Source of the DNA: Lysobacter_F sp035645555
GTDB taxonomy: Bacteria > Pseudomonadota > Gammaproteobacteria > Xanthomonadales > Xanthomonadaceae
Reading direction: 5' to 3'
NCBI GenBank assembly: GCA_035645555.1
Contig: DASQMI010000086.1
Span: 124,001-188,000 of the forward strand
Length of the DNA stretch: 64,000 bases
Positions 1 through 7,441 of this stretch are shown here, one piece after another; the first letter of the stretch is position 1, and each line of letters opens with the position of its first letter. A program made the translations under genes and the position numbers. The notes beneath the pieces were generated by a model that had not been told where the DNA came from, searched no databases, and saw nothing but the letters and a program-made list of their open reading frames with translations.

Positions 1-804
1 CTCTGTGGTGAGCCAGCTGGTCAGGTACCCGTGTTTCGAGAACTGACCGCTGGCGACGTCGATCGGCACGCGCACATGGCTCTGCGAACGCACGTGCGTA
101 TCGCTGCCGGTGCCGAAGCGCAGGTAGCTCGTGCGCGGCGAAATGCGACCTTGAGGATCGACGACCGTGGTAATGCGCAACGTAGCGACCGCGTGGCTGG
201 CATAGCGATCGAACGTCGCGTGCTGACGGATGAAGCTCTGGAACAACCCGTTACCGAGCTTCTGGATCGCCTCCGGCTTGAACGTTTCGCGGGTGAAGAA
301 GAAGACCCCGCGCCCCTGTAACGAGTTGTCTACCTTGAAGACGATCCTGTCGGTTCCGGCGAACAGCAGATCGCGAACCCGCGCAGGCGACACCGGCCGG
401 TAGGACCGGTCCAAAAACAAGCCGTTCACGTAGCTCCCAAGGTCGGGGAAACTGTCACTGTGGAAGACCGCCTGGTTGAGCGGCTTCAGGCTCGATACCT
501 TGCCGTACCACCCCTTGAGCGCCGGCACTACTGCCGAGCCGTAGAAGTTGTCGGGGATCCACCCCTCCTTGAAGCGGCCGCTCACTGCGGTGTAGACGTA
601 CAGCCACGGCGCGAACATGCGATCACCAAGGACGTCGGCGGCGTATTCGTCGCAGCGCCGCACCTCGACGGCAGGTGTCTTGCCGAGCTTCTGCTCCAGG
701 CCCCGCAGGATCCGCAGGGCGCGGAACCTGTGTGCCTTGTGATAGGCGAAGTCGATGGCCGAGCGGGCCGTCTCTTCGACCACGTACCGAATGCCGTTTG
801 CCAT
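1..804 (-). CDS. Partial sugar-transfer-associated ATP-grasp protein (N-terminal 268 residues)
   Basis: The frame is open from an ATG at 804 to the left window edge, so the C-terminus is missing. A clean AAGGAG lies seven bases before the ATG. I translated it by hand. Residues 153-170 hold a K157 followed by a glycine-rich SLQGRG loop and FFF, the ATP-grasp nucleotide-binding signature. The later stretch with SPRTSYLRFG (about 222-231) and the preceding FIRQHATFDRYAS fit the ATP-grasp family associated with sugar transfer (PF14397 type), usually found in capsule, exopolysaccharide or cell-surface polymer loci. Such enzymes are thought to join a carboxylate to an amine using ATP. The family call is by motif recall; the substrate is unknown. 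It could mark the edge of a surface polysaccharide locus to the left. It is separated by 200 bases from the end of guaA and is probably a separate transcription unit. Confidence 0.72.
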   Translation of the reverse strand, partial: MANGIRYVVEETARSAIDFAYHKAHRFRALRILRGLEQKLGKTPAVEVRRCDEYAADVLGDRMFAPWLYVYTAVSGRFKEGWIPDNFYGSAVVPALKGWYGKVSSLKPLNQAVFHSDSFPDLGSYVNGLFLDRSYRPVSPARVRDLLFAGTDRIVFKVDNSLQGRGVFFFTRETFKPEAIQKLGNGLFQSFIRQHATFDRYASHAVATLRITTVVDPQGRISPRTSYLRFGTGSDTHVRSQSHVRVPIDVASGQFSKHGYLTSWLTTE

Positions 805-1004
805 GCGCCATCTCCTTGCGCTTTCGAACTGCGCCATGCCCGCTCGCACCCGGCGTGGCAGGCGGGCGGCGCGTCATCCGTGCCCGCCCGGGTACCGCTG
901 GTGGCCATCTGCACCCGGAGCTGGCCGGGGCAAGCCGCGCCGACTGAAAGCGGCGCAAATACAGCAGTCGGACCGTCGCTACAGCGTGATGGAACGCACG
1001 ACCA

Positions 1005-2573
1005 TCACTCCCACTCGATCGTCGCCGGCGGCTTGCCGCTGATGTCGTAGACCACGCGCGACACGCCGCGCAGCTCGTTGATGATGCGGCGCGAGACGAG
1101 ATCGAGGAAGTCGTACGGCAGGTGCGCCCAGTGCGCAGTCATGAAGTCGACCGTCTCGACCGCACGCAGCGCGATGACCCACTCGTAGGCGCGCGCGTCG
1201 CCAACCACGCCGACCGACTTGACCGGCAGGAACACCGCGAACGCCTGGCTGACCTTGTCGTACAGGTCGGCACGGCGCAGCTCCTCGATGAAGATGTGGT
1301 CGGCCCTGGCCAGCAGCTCGGCGTACTCGCGCTTGACCTCGCCGAGGATGCGCACGCCGAGCCCCGGGCCCGGGAACGGATGGCGGTAGACCATCGCCGG
1401 CGGCAGCCCCAGCTCGACGCCGAGCCGGCGCACCTCGTCCTTGAACAGCTCCCGAAGCGGCTCGACCAGGCCGAGCTTCATCTTCTCCGGCAGGCCGCCC
1501 ACGTTGTGGTGACTCTTGATGACGTGCGCCTTGCCGGTCTTGCTGCCGGCCGACTCGATCACGTCCGGATAGATGGTGCCCTGCGCCAGCCACCTCGCGT
1601 TGGTCAGCTTGTGCGCCTGCTCGTCGAAGATCTCCACGAACAGGTTGCCGATCACCTTGCGCTTGGCTTCGGGGTCGGTGATGCCCTGTAGCGCATGGAA
1701 GAACCGGTCGGCCGCGTCCACGCGCACCACCTTCACGCCCATGTGCTCGGCGAACATCGCCATGACCTGGTCGCCTTCCTGCCAGCGCAGCAGGCCGGTG
1801 TCGACGAACACGCAAGTGAGCTGCTCGCCGATCGCGCGATGCAGCAGCGCGGCGACCACGGAGGAATCCACGCCGCCGGACAGGCCGAGCACGACTTCAT
1901 CGGAGCCGACCTGCGCGCGCACGCGCTCGATCTGGTCGTCGATGATGTTGGCCGGCGTCCACAGGGTCTGGCAGCCGCAGATGTCGACCACGAAGCGGCG
2001 CAGCATCGCCTGGCCGCTGCGGGTGTGGGTGACTTCGGGATGGAACTGCACGCCGTACCAGCGGCGCTCGTCGTTGGCGAACGCGGCGATCGGAATGCGG
2101 TCGGTGCGGGCGGTGACCACGAAGCCGGGCGGCTCCTGCGCGACGTGGTCGCCGTGGCTCATCCAGACGTTGAGCCGCGGCGGCGAGCCCGGCTGGTCCT
2201 TCAGACCCTCGAACAGGCGGTCGGCAGCGACGAGCTGCACCTCCGCGTGGCCGAACTCGCGCTGGTCGCCCGCTTCGGTGGCACCGCCCAGCTGCACGGC
2301 CATCGTCTGCATGCCGTAGCAGATACCGAGCACCGGCACGCCGCTTTGGAACACGATGTCCGGCGCGCGCGGCGCGCCCGGCTGCGTGGTCGATTCCGGG
2401 CCACCGGAGAGGATGATGCCCTTCGGCGCGAACGCGGCGATGTCGGCCGGATCATGGTCCCACGCCCAGATCTCGCAGTAGACCCCGATCTCGCGGATGC
2501 GGCGCGCGATCAGCTGCGTGTACTGCGCGCCGAAATCGAGGATGAGGATCTTGTCGCCGTGGATGTCGGTCAT
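1005..2573 (-). CDS. guaA: GMP synthase (glutamine-hydrolysing)
   Basis: Last step of GMP synthesis: amination of XMP using glutamine and ATP in the cytosol. The product is 522 residues, the usual length (about 525). The class I glutamine amidotransferase domain is at the N-terminus with the nucleophile C85 in LGICYGMQ and the HPE of the triad in GVQFHPEVTH. The ATP pyrophosphatase P-loop GLSGGVDSS follows, then the dimerisation domain ending in PATIEWE. The start was set at the ATG giving MTDIHGDKILILDFGAQ, which matches the family; an upstream in-frame extension runs through a degenerate intergenic repeat and is not coding. It lies downstream of guaB on the same strand, 112 bases apart, the common guaBA arrangement. 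No good Shine-Dalgarno is visible, and the repeat between the genes may affect the message. Confidence 0.97.
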   Translation of the reverse strand: MTDIHGDKILILDFGAQYTQLIARRIREIGVYCEIWAWDHDPADIAAFAPKGIILSGGPESTTQPGAPRAPDIVFQSGVPVLGICYGMQTMAVQLGGATEAGDQREFGHAEVQLVAADRLFEGLKDQPGSPPRLNVWMSHGDHVAQEPPGFVVTARTDRIPIAAFANDERRWYGVQFHPEVTHTRSGQAMLRRFVVDICGCQTLWTPANIIDDQIERVRAQVGSDEVVLGLSGGVDSSVVAALLHRAIGEQLTCVFVDTGLLRWQEGDQVMAMFAEHMGVKVVRVDAADRFFHALQGITDPEAKRKVIGNLFVEIFDEQAHKLTNARWLAQGTIYPDVIESAGSKTGKAHVIKSHHNVGGLPEKMKLGLVEPLRELFKDEVRRLGVELGLPPAMVYRHPFPGPGLGVRILGEVKREYAELLARADHIFIEELRRADLYDKVSQAFAVFLPVKSVGVVGDARAYEWVIALRAVETVDFMTAHWAHLPYDFLDLVSRRIINELRGVSRVVYDISGKPPATIEWE

Positions 2574-2685
2574 GGGAGAGCTGGGATTCGGAATTGGTGA
2601 GTCGGGATTGGTAGAGCGAGAGCGACTGCAGCGGATACGAGGCGGGCTTGCGAATCCCAAATCCTCAGTCTCGAATCCCGAGCCT
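2574..2685. repeat. Degenerate GATTCG/CGAATC intergenic repeat between guaB and guaA
   Basis: The gap holds scattered copies of GGGATTCG, GGGATTGG and CGAATCCC in both orientations (for example around 2584-2610 and 2650-2680), able to fold GGATTCG arms against CGAATCC arms. I recall similar short palindromic repeats as common intergenic elements in Xanthomonadaceae; their role is not established. Here it sits inside a presumed guaBA transcript, so it could act as an mRNA hairpin that tunes guaA relative to guaB. Confidence 0.5.
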
Positions 2686-4146
2686 TTAGCCCATCCGGTA
2701 GTTCGGCGGTTCCTTGGTGATCTGCACGTCGTGCACGTGGCTCTCGCGCGCGCCCGCGTTGGTGATGCGCACGAACATCGGCTTCGTGCGCATTTCCTCG
2801 ATCGTCGCGCAGCCGACGTAGCCCATCGTGGCGCGCAGGCCGCCGGCGAGCTGATGCACCACGTTGCGCAACGGGCCGCGGTACGGCACGCGGCCTTCGA
2901 TGCCTTCCGGCACCAGCTTGTCCGCGTCGCTGGCGTCCTGGAAGTAACGGTCCTTGCTGCCCTTCTCCATCGCCCCGAGGCTGCCCATGCCGCGATAGCT
3001 CTTGTAGCTGCGGCCCTGGAACAGCTCGACCTCGCCCGGCGCCTCCTCGGTGCCGGCGAACAGGCCGCCGATCATCACGCTGGACGCGCCCGCGGCGATC
3101 GCCTTGCCGATGTCGCCGGAATAGCGGATGCCGCCGTCGGCGATCAGCGGGATGCGGTCCTGCAGCGCCTCGGCCACCATCGACACCGCGGTGACCTGCG
3201 GCACGCCCACGCCGGCGACAATGCGGGTGGTGCAGATCGAGCCGGGGCCCACGCCCACCTTCACCGCGTCGGCGCCGGCGTCTTCCAGCGCGAGCGCGGC
3301 CTCGCCGGTGACGATGTTGCCGCCGATCACCTGCACCCGCGGGAAGCGCGTCTTGACCCAGCGCACGCGGTCCAGCACGCCCTGCGAATGGCCGTGCGCG
3401 GTGTCGACCACGATCACGTCCACGCCGGCCGCGATCAGCGCTTCCACGCGCTGCTCGGTATCGCCGCCGACACCGACCGCCGCGCCGACCAGCAGCCGCT
3501 CGCTGGAGTCGTAGGCGGCGTTCGGGTTGTCCTGCTTCTTCTGGATGTCCTTGACGGTGACCAGACCGCGCAGCTGGAAGTCGTCGTTGACCACCAGCAC
3601 CTTCTCGATGCGGTGCTTGTGCAGCAGCTGCAGCACCTCGTCGTCGGAGGCGCCCTCGCGCACGGTCACCAGCCGGTCCTTCTTGGTCATGATGTGGCGG
3701 ACCGGATCGTCGAGCTTGGTCTCGAAGCGCATGTCGCGGCTGGTGACGATGCCGACCAGCTGGCCGCGCTCATCGACCACCGGCACGCCGGAGATGTTGC
3801 GTGCGCGCGTCAGCCGCAGCACTTCGCCGATCGTGGTGTCCGGGCCGACGGTGAACGGCTCCTTGATCACCCCGGCCTCGAACTTCTTGACCTGCGCCAC
3901 CTGCGCCGCCTGCTGCTCGACGGACAGGTTCTTGTGCACGATTCCGATGCCGCCCAACTGGGCCATGGCGATCGCCAGCCGCGCTTCGGTCACCGTGTCC
4001 ATTGCGGCGGACACGATCGGCAGGTTGATGCGCAAGTCGCGGGTCAGGCGCGTCGCGAGCGAGACGTCCTTGGGCAGGACGGTCGAGTGCGCGGGGACGA
4101 GGGAAACGTCGTCGTAGGTGAGCGCTTCAACCTGGATGCGGAGCAT
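2686..4146 (-). CDS. guaB: IMP dehydrogenase
   Basis: Oxidises IMP to XMP with NAD+, the committed step to guanine nucleotides. The 486-residue product matches the family length (E. coli 488). Starting MLRIQVEALTYDDV, it has the (beta/alpha)8 core, two CBS domains inserted at about residues 92-205, the catalytic cysteine C305 in GPGSICTTR, and the flap GRVPYRG. The ATG at 4146 was chosen over an upstream in-frame ATG at 4176, because a perfect TATAAT box overlaps that upstream codon and because the family begins with MLRI. Transcribed towards guaA. No clear Shine-Dalgarno precedes the chosen start. Confidence 0.97.
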   Translation of the reverse strand: MLRIQVEALTYDDVSLVPAHSTVLPKDVSLATRLTRDLRINLPIVSAAMDTVTEARLAIAMAQLGGIGIVHKNLSVEQQAAQVAQVKKFEAGVIKEPFTVGPDTTIGEVLRLTRARNISGVPVVDERGQLVGIVTSRDMRFETKLDDPVRHIMTKKDRLVTVREGASDDEVLQLLHKHRIEKVLVVNDDFQLRGLVTVKDIQKKQDNPNAAYDSSERLLVGAAVGVGGDTEQRVEALIAAGVDVIVVDTAHGHSQGVLDRVRWVKTRFPRVQVIGGNIVTGEAALALEDAGADAVKVGVGPGSICTTRIVAGVGVPQVTAVSMVAEALQDRIPLIADGGIRYSGDIGKAIAAGASSVMIGGLFAGTEEAPGEVELFQGRSYKSYRGMGSLGAMEKGSKDRYFQDASDADKLVPEGIEGRVPYRGPLRNVVHQLAGGLRATMGYVGCATIEEMRTKPMFVRITNAGARESHVHDVQITKEPPNYRMG

Positions 4147-4174
4147 GGGCGGGCCCGGAAGGATGAAGCGCGCC

Positions 4175-4180
4175 ATTATA
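4175..4180 (-). promoter_or_regulatory. -10 box (TATAAT) of guaB
   Basis: On the minus strand a perfect TATAAT lies 28 bases before the guaB ATG, giving a leader of roughly 20 bases. The -35 region at 17 bp spacing is not a recognisable match, as for other promoters in this window. Just upstream, 4231-4251 holds an 8-bp GC hairpin (CGGCGCGC / GCGCGCCG) without a T-tract, which may separate folD transcription from guaB. Confidence 0.5.
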
Positions 4181-4265
4181 GCCTGCGCACTGCCCCGCCG
4201 TCGGGCCGCGGCAGGCGGACAGCTTCGATCCGGCGCGCATGAGGCGCGCCGTTCATCTCACGCGC

Positions 4266-5126
4266 TCAGGGATCGAGCGCCTGCGCTGCCTCCAGCGTGT
4301 TCTGCATCAGGGTTGCGACCGTCATCGGCCCCACTCCGCCCGGCACCGGCGTGATCCAGCTGGCGCGCTCGGCGGCCGCCTCGAAGCCGACATCGCCCAC
4401 CAGCCGGCCGTCGTCGAGCCGGTTGATGCCGACGTCGATCACCACCGCCCCGGGCTTGACCCATTCGCCGGGGATCAGCCGCGGCCGCCCCACCGCGACC
4501 ACCAGGATGTCCGCACCGCGCACGGCGGCTTCCAGCACCTCGGGCGGGGTGAACTTGTGGCAGCTGGTGACCGTGCAGCCGGCAATCAGCAGTTCCAGCG
4601 CCATCGGCCGGCCGACGTGGTTGGACACCCCGACCACGGTCGCGCTGGCGCCGCGCACCGGGCGGTCGGTGTAGGCCAGCAGCGTGGTGATGCCGCGTGG
4701 CGTGCACGGCCGCAGGCCGAACTGGCGCAGCGCGAGATGGCCAACGTTCTGCGGATGGAAGCCGTCGACGTCCTTGCGCGGGTCGATGCGGTGGATCAGC
4801 GCGGTCGCGTCGCGGCGGTCCGGCAGCGGCAGCTGCACGAGGATGCCGTGCACCTCGGGATCGGCGTTGAGCCGGTCGACCAACGCCAGCAGGTCGGCAT
4901 CCGAGGTCGACGCCGGCAGGTCGTAGTCGATCGCACGGATGCCGACCTTGGCCGCCGCACGGCGCTTGTTGCGCACGTACACGGTCGAGGCCGGATCGTT
5001 GCCCACCAGCACCACGGCAAGGCCGGGCCGCGACTTGCCGGCGGCCACGCGCGCATCGACCTGCGCCTTGAGCGAATCGAGCAGGTCGTCGGCGATGCGT
5101 TTGCCGTCGAGGATGCGGGCGGTCAT
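4266..5126 (-). CDS. folD: Bifunctional methylenetetrahydrofolate dehydrogenase / cyclohydrolase
   Basis: Interconverts 5,10-methylene-THF and 10-formyl-THF (NADP-dependent), supplying one-carbon units for purine and formyl-Met synthesis. The product is 286 residues, normal for FolD. Visible family motifs are the substrate segment with YVRNKRRAAAKVGI (K in the YxxxK-like active site region), GILVQLPLP at about 95-103, and the Rossmann part TVVGVSNHVGRP, followed by the C-terminal PVPGGVGPMT motif. The start is the ATG at 5126; a GATAAT -10 candidate lies 27 bases upstream at 5154-5159. It precedes guaB on the same strand, so purine and one-carbon genes are neighbours. Confidence 0.96.
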   Translation of the reverse strand: MTARILDGKRIADDLLDSLKAQVDARVAAGKSRPGLAVVLVGNDPASTVYVRNKRRAAAKVGIRAIDYDLPASTSDADLLALVDRLNADPEVHGILVQLPLPDRRDATALIHRIDPRKDVDGFHPQNVGHLALRQFGLRPCTPRGITTLLAYTDRPVRGASATVVGVSNHVGRPMALELLIAGCTVTSCHKFTPPEVLEAAVRGADILVVAVGRPRLIPGEWVKPGAVVIDVGINRLDDGRLVGDVGFEAAAERASWITPVPGGVGPMTVATLMQNTLEAAQALDP

Positions 5127-5153
5127 GCGGGGGGTCGAGGGAGCGGTGGCGTC

Positions 5154-5159
5154 ATTATC
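5154..5159 (-). promoter_or_regulatory. -10-like box (GATAAT) of folD
   Basis: A 5/6 match to TATAAT on the minus strand, 27 bases before the folD ATG. No -35 match at 16-18 bp. Supports the annotated folD start and separates folD from the repeat element further upstream. Confidence 0.35.
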
Positions 5160-5229
5160 GCCGATGCGGACGGCGCGCCGTTGCCTCGAACGTCGCCGCG
5201 CCAGCCGGTGGCAATTGGAGACCCGGAGG

Positions 5230-5390
5230 GCGGCCGGCAGGGATGCCGGCCGTTTTCGGACGCGACAGGGATGTCGCGTACGAAAATCCCCGAGCCGTTC
5301 CCGATCGCCGGATTGTCGTGTCGGGGAAAGCGCCTTTCTTTGGCTACTTTCTTTGGCAAGACAAAGAAAGTAGCCCGCCCGAAGGGCGGA
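5230..5390. repeat. Composite intergenic hairpin repeat (AGGGAT loops plus 14-bp TTTCTTTG palindrome)
   Basis: This element fills most of the 323-base gap between folD and the DUF1244 gene. Two hairpins carry the same six-base loop AGGGAT: GGCCGGC/GCCGGCC at 5232-5251 and CGCGAC/GTCGCG at 5261-5278; the second is framed by TTTTCG and CGAAAA. Then comes a perfect 14-bp stem, GGCTACTTTCTTTG at 5342-5355 with CAAAGAAAGTAGCC at 5362-5375, loop GCAAGA, followed by a small CGCCC-GAA-GGGCG hairpin. I recall near-identical blocks in other Lysobacter/Xanthomonas-type genomes, where they also create false open frames. It is a repeated extragenic element, not a gene. Confidence 0.75.
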
Positions 5391-5449
5391 ACGCCTTGCA
5401 TGTGCCGGTCATCGGCCACACCACCGAGACATCCAGGAAGCTATCAGCC

Positions 5450-5752
5450 ATGACCGACCACGACACCACCGCCATCGAAGCCGCCGTGTTCCGCCGCCTG
5501 CGCGATCACCTGATGCAGGCGCGGCCGGACGTGCAGAACATCGACCTGATGATCCTCGCCGGCTTCTGCCGCAATTGCCTCGCCGACTGGTACCGCGAGG
5601 CTGCCGAGCAGCGCGGCATCACCATGACCCGCGACGAGTCGCGCGAAACCGTCTACGGCATGCCGTTCGCCGAGTGGAAGGCGCAGCACCAGAGGGAGGC
5701 GACGCCGGAGCAGCTGGCCGCGTTCGAGGCGGCGCAGCGTCGCCACGGCTGA
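5450..5752 (+). CDS. DUF1244 family protein
   Basis: A 100-residue cytosolic protein. The block VQNIDLMILAGFCRNCLADWY (split: VQNIDLMILAG then FCRNCLADWY) is the hallmark of the DUF1244 (SMc04008-like) family, which spans this whole length in many proteobacteria and has no established function. The CRNC cysteines and the predicted all-helical fold are its conserved core. The start ATG at 5450 is preceded by AGGAAG ten bases away. It ends eight bases from the convergent fumarase gene, and the two stop codons share a hairpin. Confidence 0.85.
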   Translation: MTDHDTTAIEAAVFRRLRDHLMQARPDVQNIDLMILAGFCRNCLADWYREAAEQRGITMTRDESRETVYGMPFAEWKAQHQREATPEQLAAFEAAQRRHG

Positions 5753-5771
5753 GCCGGCGTCAGGCCGGCTC
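5751..5771. terminator. Shared hairpin between convergent DUF1244 and fumarase genes
   Basis: GAGCCGGC (5751-5758) pairs perfectly with GCCGGCTC (5764-5771) around a five-base loop, overlapping both stop codons. No T-tract follows on either strand, so it is at best a weak or Rho-assisted terminator, or an mRNA 3' end stabiliser. Confidence 0.4.
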
Positions 5772-7280
5772 GACGACCACCGGGATCTTGCCGATCCGCG
5801 CCTGCCATTCGCGCGGACCGGTCTTGTGGACCGACTCGCCGGTCGAGTCCACGGCGACCGTCACCGGCATGTCGCGCACCTCGAATTCGTAGATCGCCTC
5901 CATGCCGAGATCCTCGAACGCGACCACGCGCGCGGCCTTGATCGCCTTCGAGACGAGGTAGGCCGCGCCGCCGACCGCCATCAGGTACACCGAGCGGTGC
6001 TTGCGGATCGCCTCGATCGCCGCCGGGCCGCGCTCGGCCTTGCCGACCATGCCGAGCAGGCCGGTCTGCGCCAGCACCTGCTCGGTGAACTTGTCCATGC
6101 GCGTGGCCGTGGTCGGCCCGGCCGGACCGACCACCTCGTCGCGGACCGGATCGACCGGGCCGACGTAATAGATGAAGCGGCCGCTAAAATCGACCGGCAG
6201 CGGCTCGCCGCGGTTGAGCATGTCGACCATGCGCTTGTGCGCGGCGTCGCGCCCGGTGAGCAGCTTGCCGTTGAGCAGCAGCACCTCGCCCGGCTTCCAG
6301 CTCGCCACCTCCTCGCGCGTCACCGTGTCGAGGTCCACACGGCGGCCCTTGGACGCGTCGTAGGTGAGCTGCGGCCAATCGTCCAGCGACGGTGGCTCGA
6401 GCATCACCGGGCCGCTGCCGTCGAGCACGAAATGCGCGTGCCGGGTGGCCGCGCAGTTCGGGATCATCGCCACCGGCAGGTTCGCCGCATGGGTCGGGTA
6501 ATCCTTGATCTTGATGTCGAGCACGGTGGTCAGGCCGCCGAGGCCCTGCGCGCCGATGCCGAGCGCGTTGACCTTCTCGTACAGCTCCAGGCGCAGCTCC
6601 TCGATGCGGCTGGACGGCCCGCGCGCGATCAGCTCCTGGATGTCGATCGGCTCCATGAGCGCTTCCTTGGCCAGCAGCATCGCCTTCTCGGCGGTGCCGC
6701 CGATGCCGATGCCGAGCATGCCCGGCGGGCACCAGCCGGCGCCCATGGTCGGCACGGTCTTCAGCACCCAGTCGACGATCGAGTCGGACGGGTTGAGCAT
6801 CACGAACTTGCTCTTGGCCTCGGAGCCACCGCCCTTGGCCGCCACGATCACGTCGACCGTGTCGCCCGGCACCACAGTCATGTTGATTACCGCCGGCGTG
6901 TTGTCGCGGGTGTTGAGCCGCTTGCCTGCCGGATCGGCCAGCACCGAAGCGCGCAGCTTGTTGTCCGGGTGGTTGTAGGCGCGGCGCACGCCCTCGTTGA
7001 CCATGTCCTCGACCGAAAGCGTCGCATCCCAGCGCACGTTCATGCCGATCCGCAGGAACACGGTGACGATGCCGGTGTCCTGGCAGATCGGGCGATGGCC
7101 CTCGGCGCACATGCGCGAGTTGATCAGGATCTGCGCCATCGCGTCCTTCGCGGCCGGCGACTGCTCGCGCTCGTAGGCGGCGGAGAGATTCTTGATGTAG
7201 TCGACCGGATGGTAGTAGCTGATGTACTGCAGCGCGTCGGCGATCGACTGGATGAAGTCGTCCTGCTTGATGACGGTCAC
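5760..7280 (-). CDS. Class I fumarate hydratase (iron-sulfur fumarase)
   Basis: Hydrates fumarate to malate in the TCA cycle using a [4Fe-4S] cluster. The 506-residue product has the Fe-S hydro-lyase alpha-type region at the N-terminus (HRPICQDTG, cluster cysteine C66; GWCPPGMLGIGIGG; PNCAATRHAHF) and the beta-type region at the C-terminus, in the single-chain class I order. The start is the GTG at 7280, giving (M)TVIKQDDFIQSIADALQ; the frame stays open to 7352, but a TACAAT -10 box at 7311-7316 lies downstream of that, so longer starts are unlikely. Stand-alone gene, divergent from the sensor kinase at 7442. Class I enzymes are oxygen-sensitive; whether a class II FumC exists elsewhere is not visible. 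Confidence 0.95.
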   Translation of the reverse strand: MTVIKQDDFIQSIADALQYISYYHPVDYIKNLSAAYEREQSPAAKDAMAQILINSRMCAEGHRPICQDTGIVTVFLRIGMNVRWDATLSVEDMVNEGVRRAYNHPDNKLRASVLADPAGKRLNTRDNTPAVINMTVVPGDTVDVIVAAKGGGSEAKSKFVMLNPSDSIVDWVLKTVPTMGAGWCPPGMLGIGIGGTAEKAMLLAKEALMEPIDIQELIARGPSSRIEELRLELYEKVNALGIGAQGLGGLTTVLDIKIKDYPTHAANLPVAMIPNCAATRHAHFVLDGSGPVMLEPPSLDDWPQLTYDASKGRRVDLDTVTREEVASWKPGEVLLLNGKLLTGRDAAHKRMVDMLNRGEPLPVDFSGRFIYYVGPVDPVRDEVVGPAGPTTATRMDKFTEQVLAQTGLLGMVGKAERGPAAIEAIRKHRSVYLMAVGGAAYLVSKAIKAARVVAFEDLGMEAIYEFEVRDMPVTVAVDSTGESVHKTGPREWQARIGKIPVVVEPA

Positions 7281-7310
7281 GGTCGGAGGGCGGGCATGGG
7301 GAAGGCGCGA

Positions 7311-7316
7311 ATTGTA
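7311..7316 (-). promoter_or_regulatory. -10-like box (TACAAT) of the fumarase gene
   Basis: A 5/6 match to TATAAT on the minus strand, 30 bases before the GTG start at 7280. It fixes the start, because longer open-frame starts would lie upstream of transcription initiation. On the other strand, TAGGAT at 7407-7412 is a likely -10 for the divergent kinase gene. Confidence 0.45.
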
Positions 7317-7441
7317 GCGCCGGGGGCGGTCCGGCCGGCCGCGGGTCGGCACGATGGGCCGTGCCGGACGTGCGACGAACCGTGCGTCGGACGGGCCGAA
7401 CCGGGCTAGGATCGGCCTTGTCCCTCGCTGCCGTTCCGCCC

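Noticed and set aside
2497..4242. A 581-codon open frame on the plus strand across guaB
   Set aside because: It is antisense to guaB, rich in His/Arg/Ala from the high GC third positions, and matches no protein pattern. GC-rich shadow frame.
5243..5449. Possible N-terminal extension of the DUF1244 protein into the repeat element
   Set aside because: The family starts at the ATG at 5450, and the upstream frame translates a non-coding repeat.
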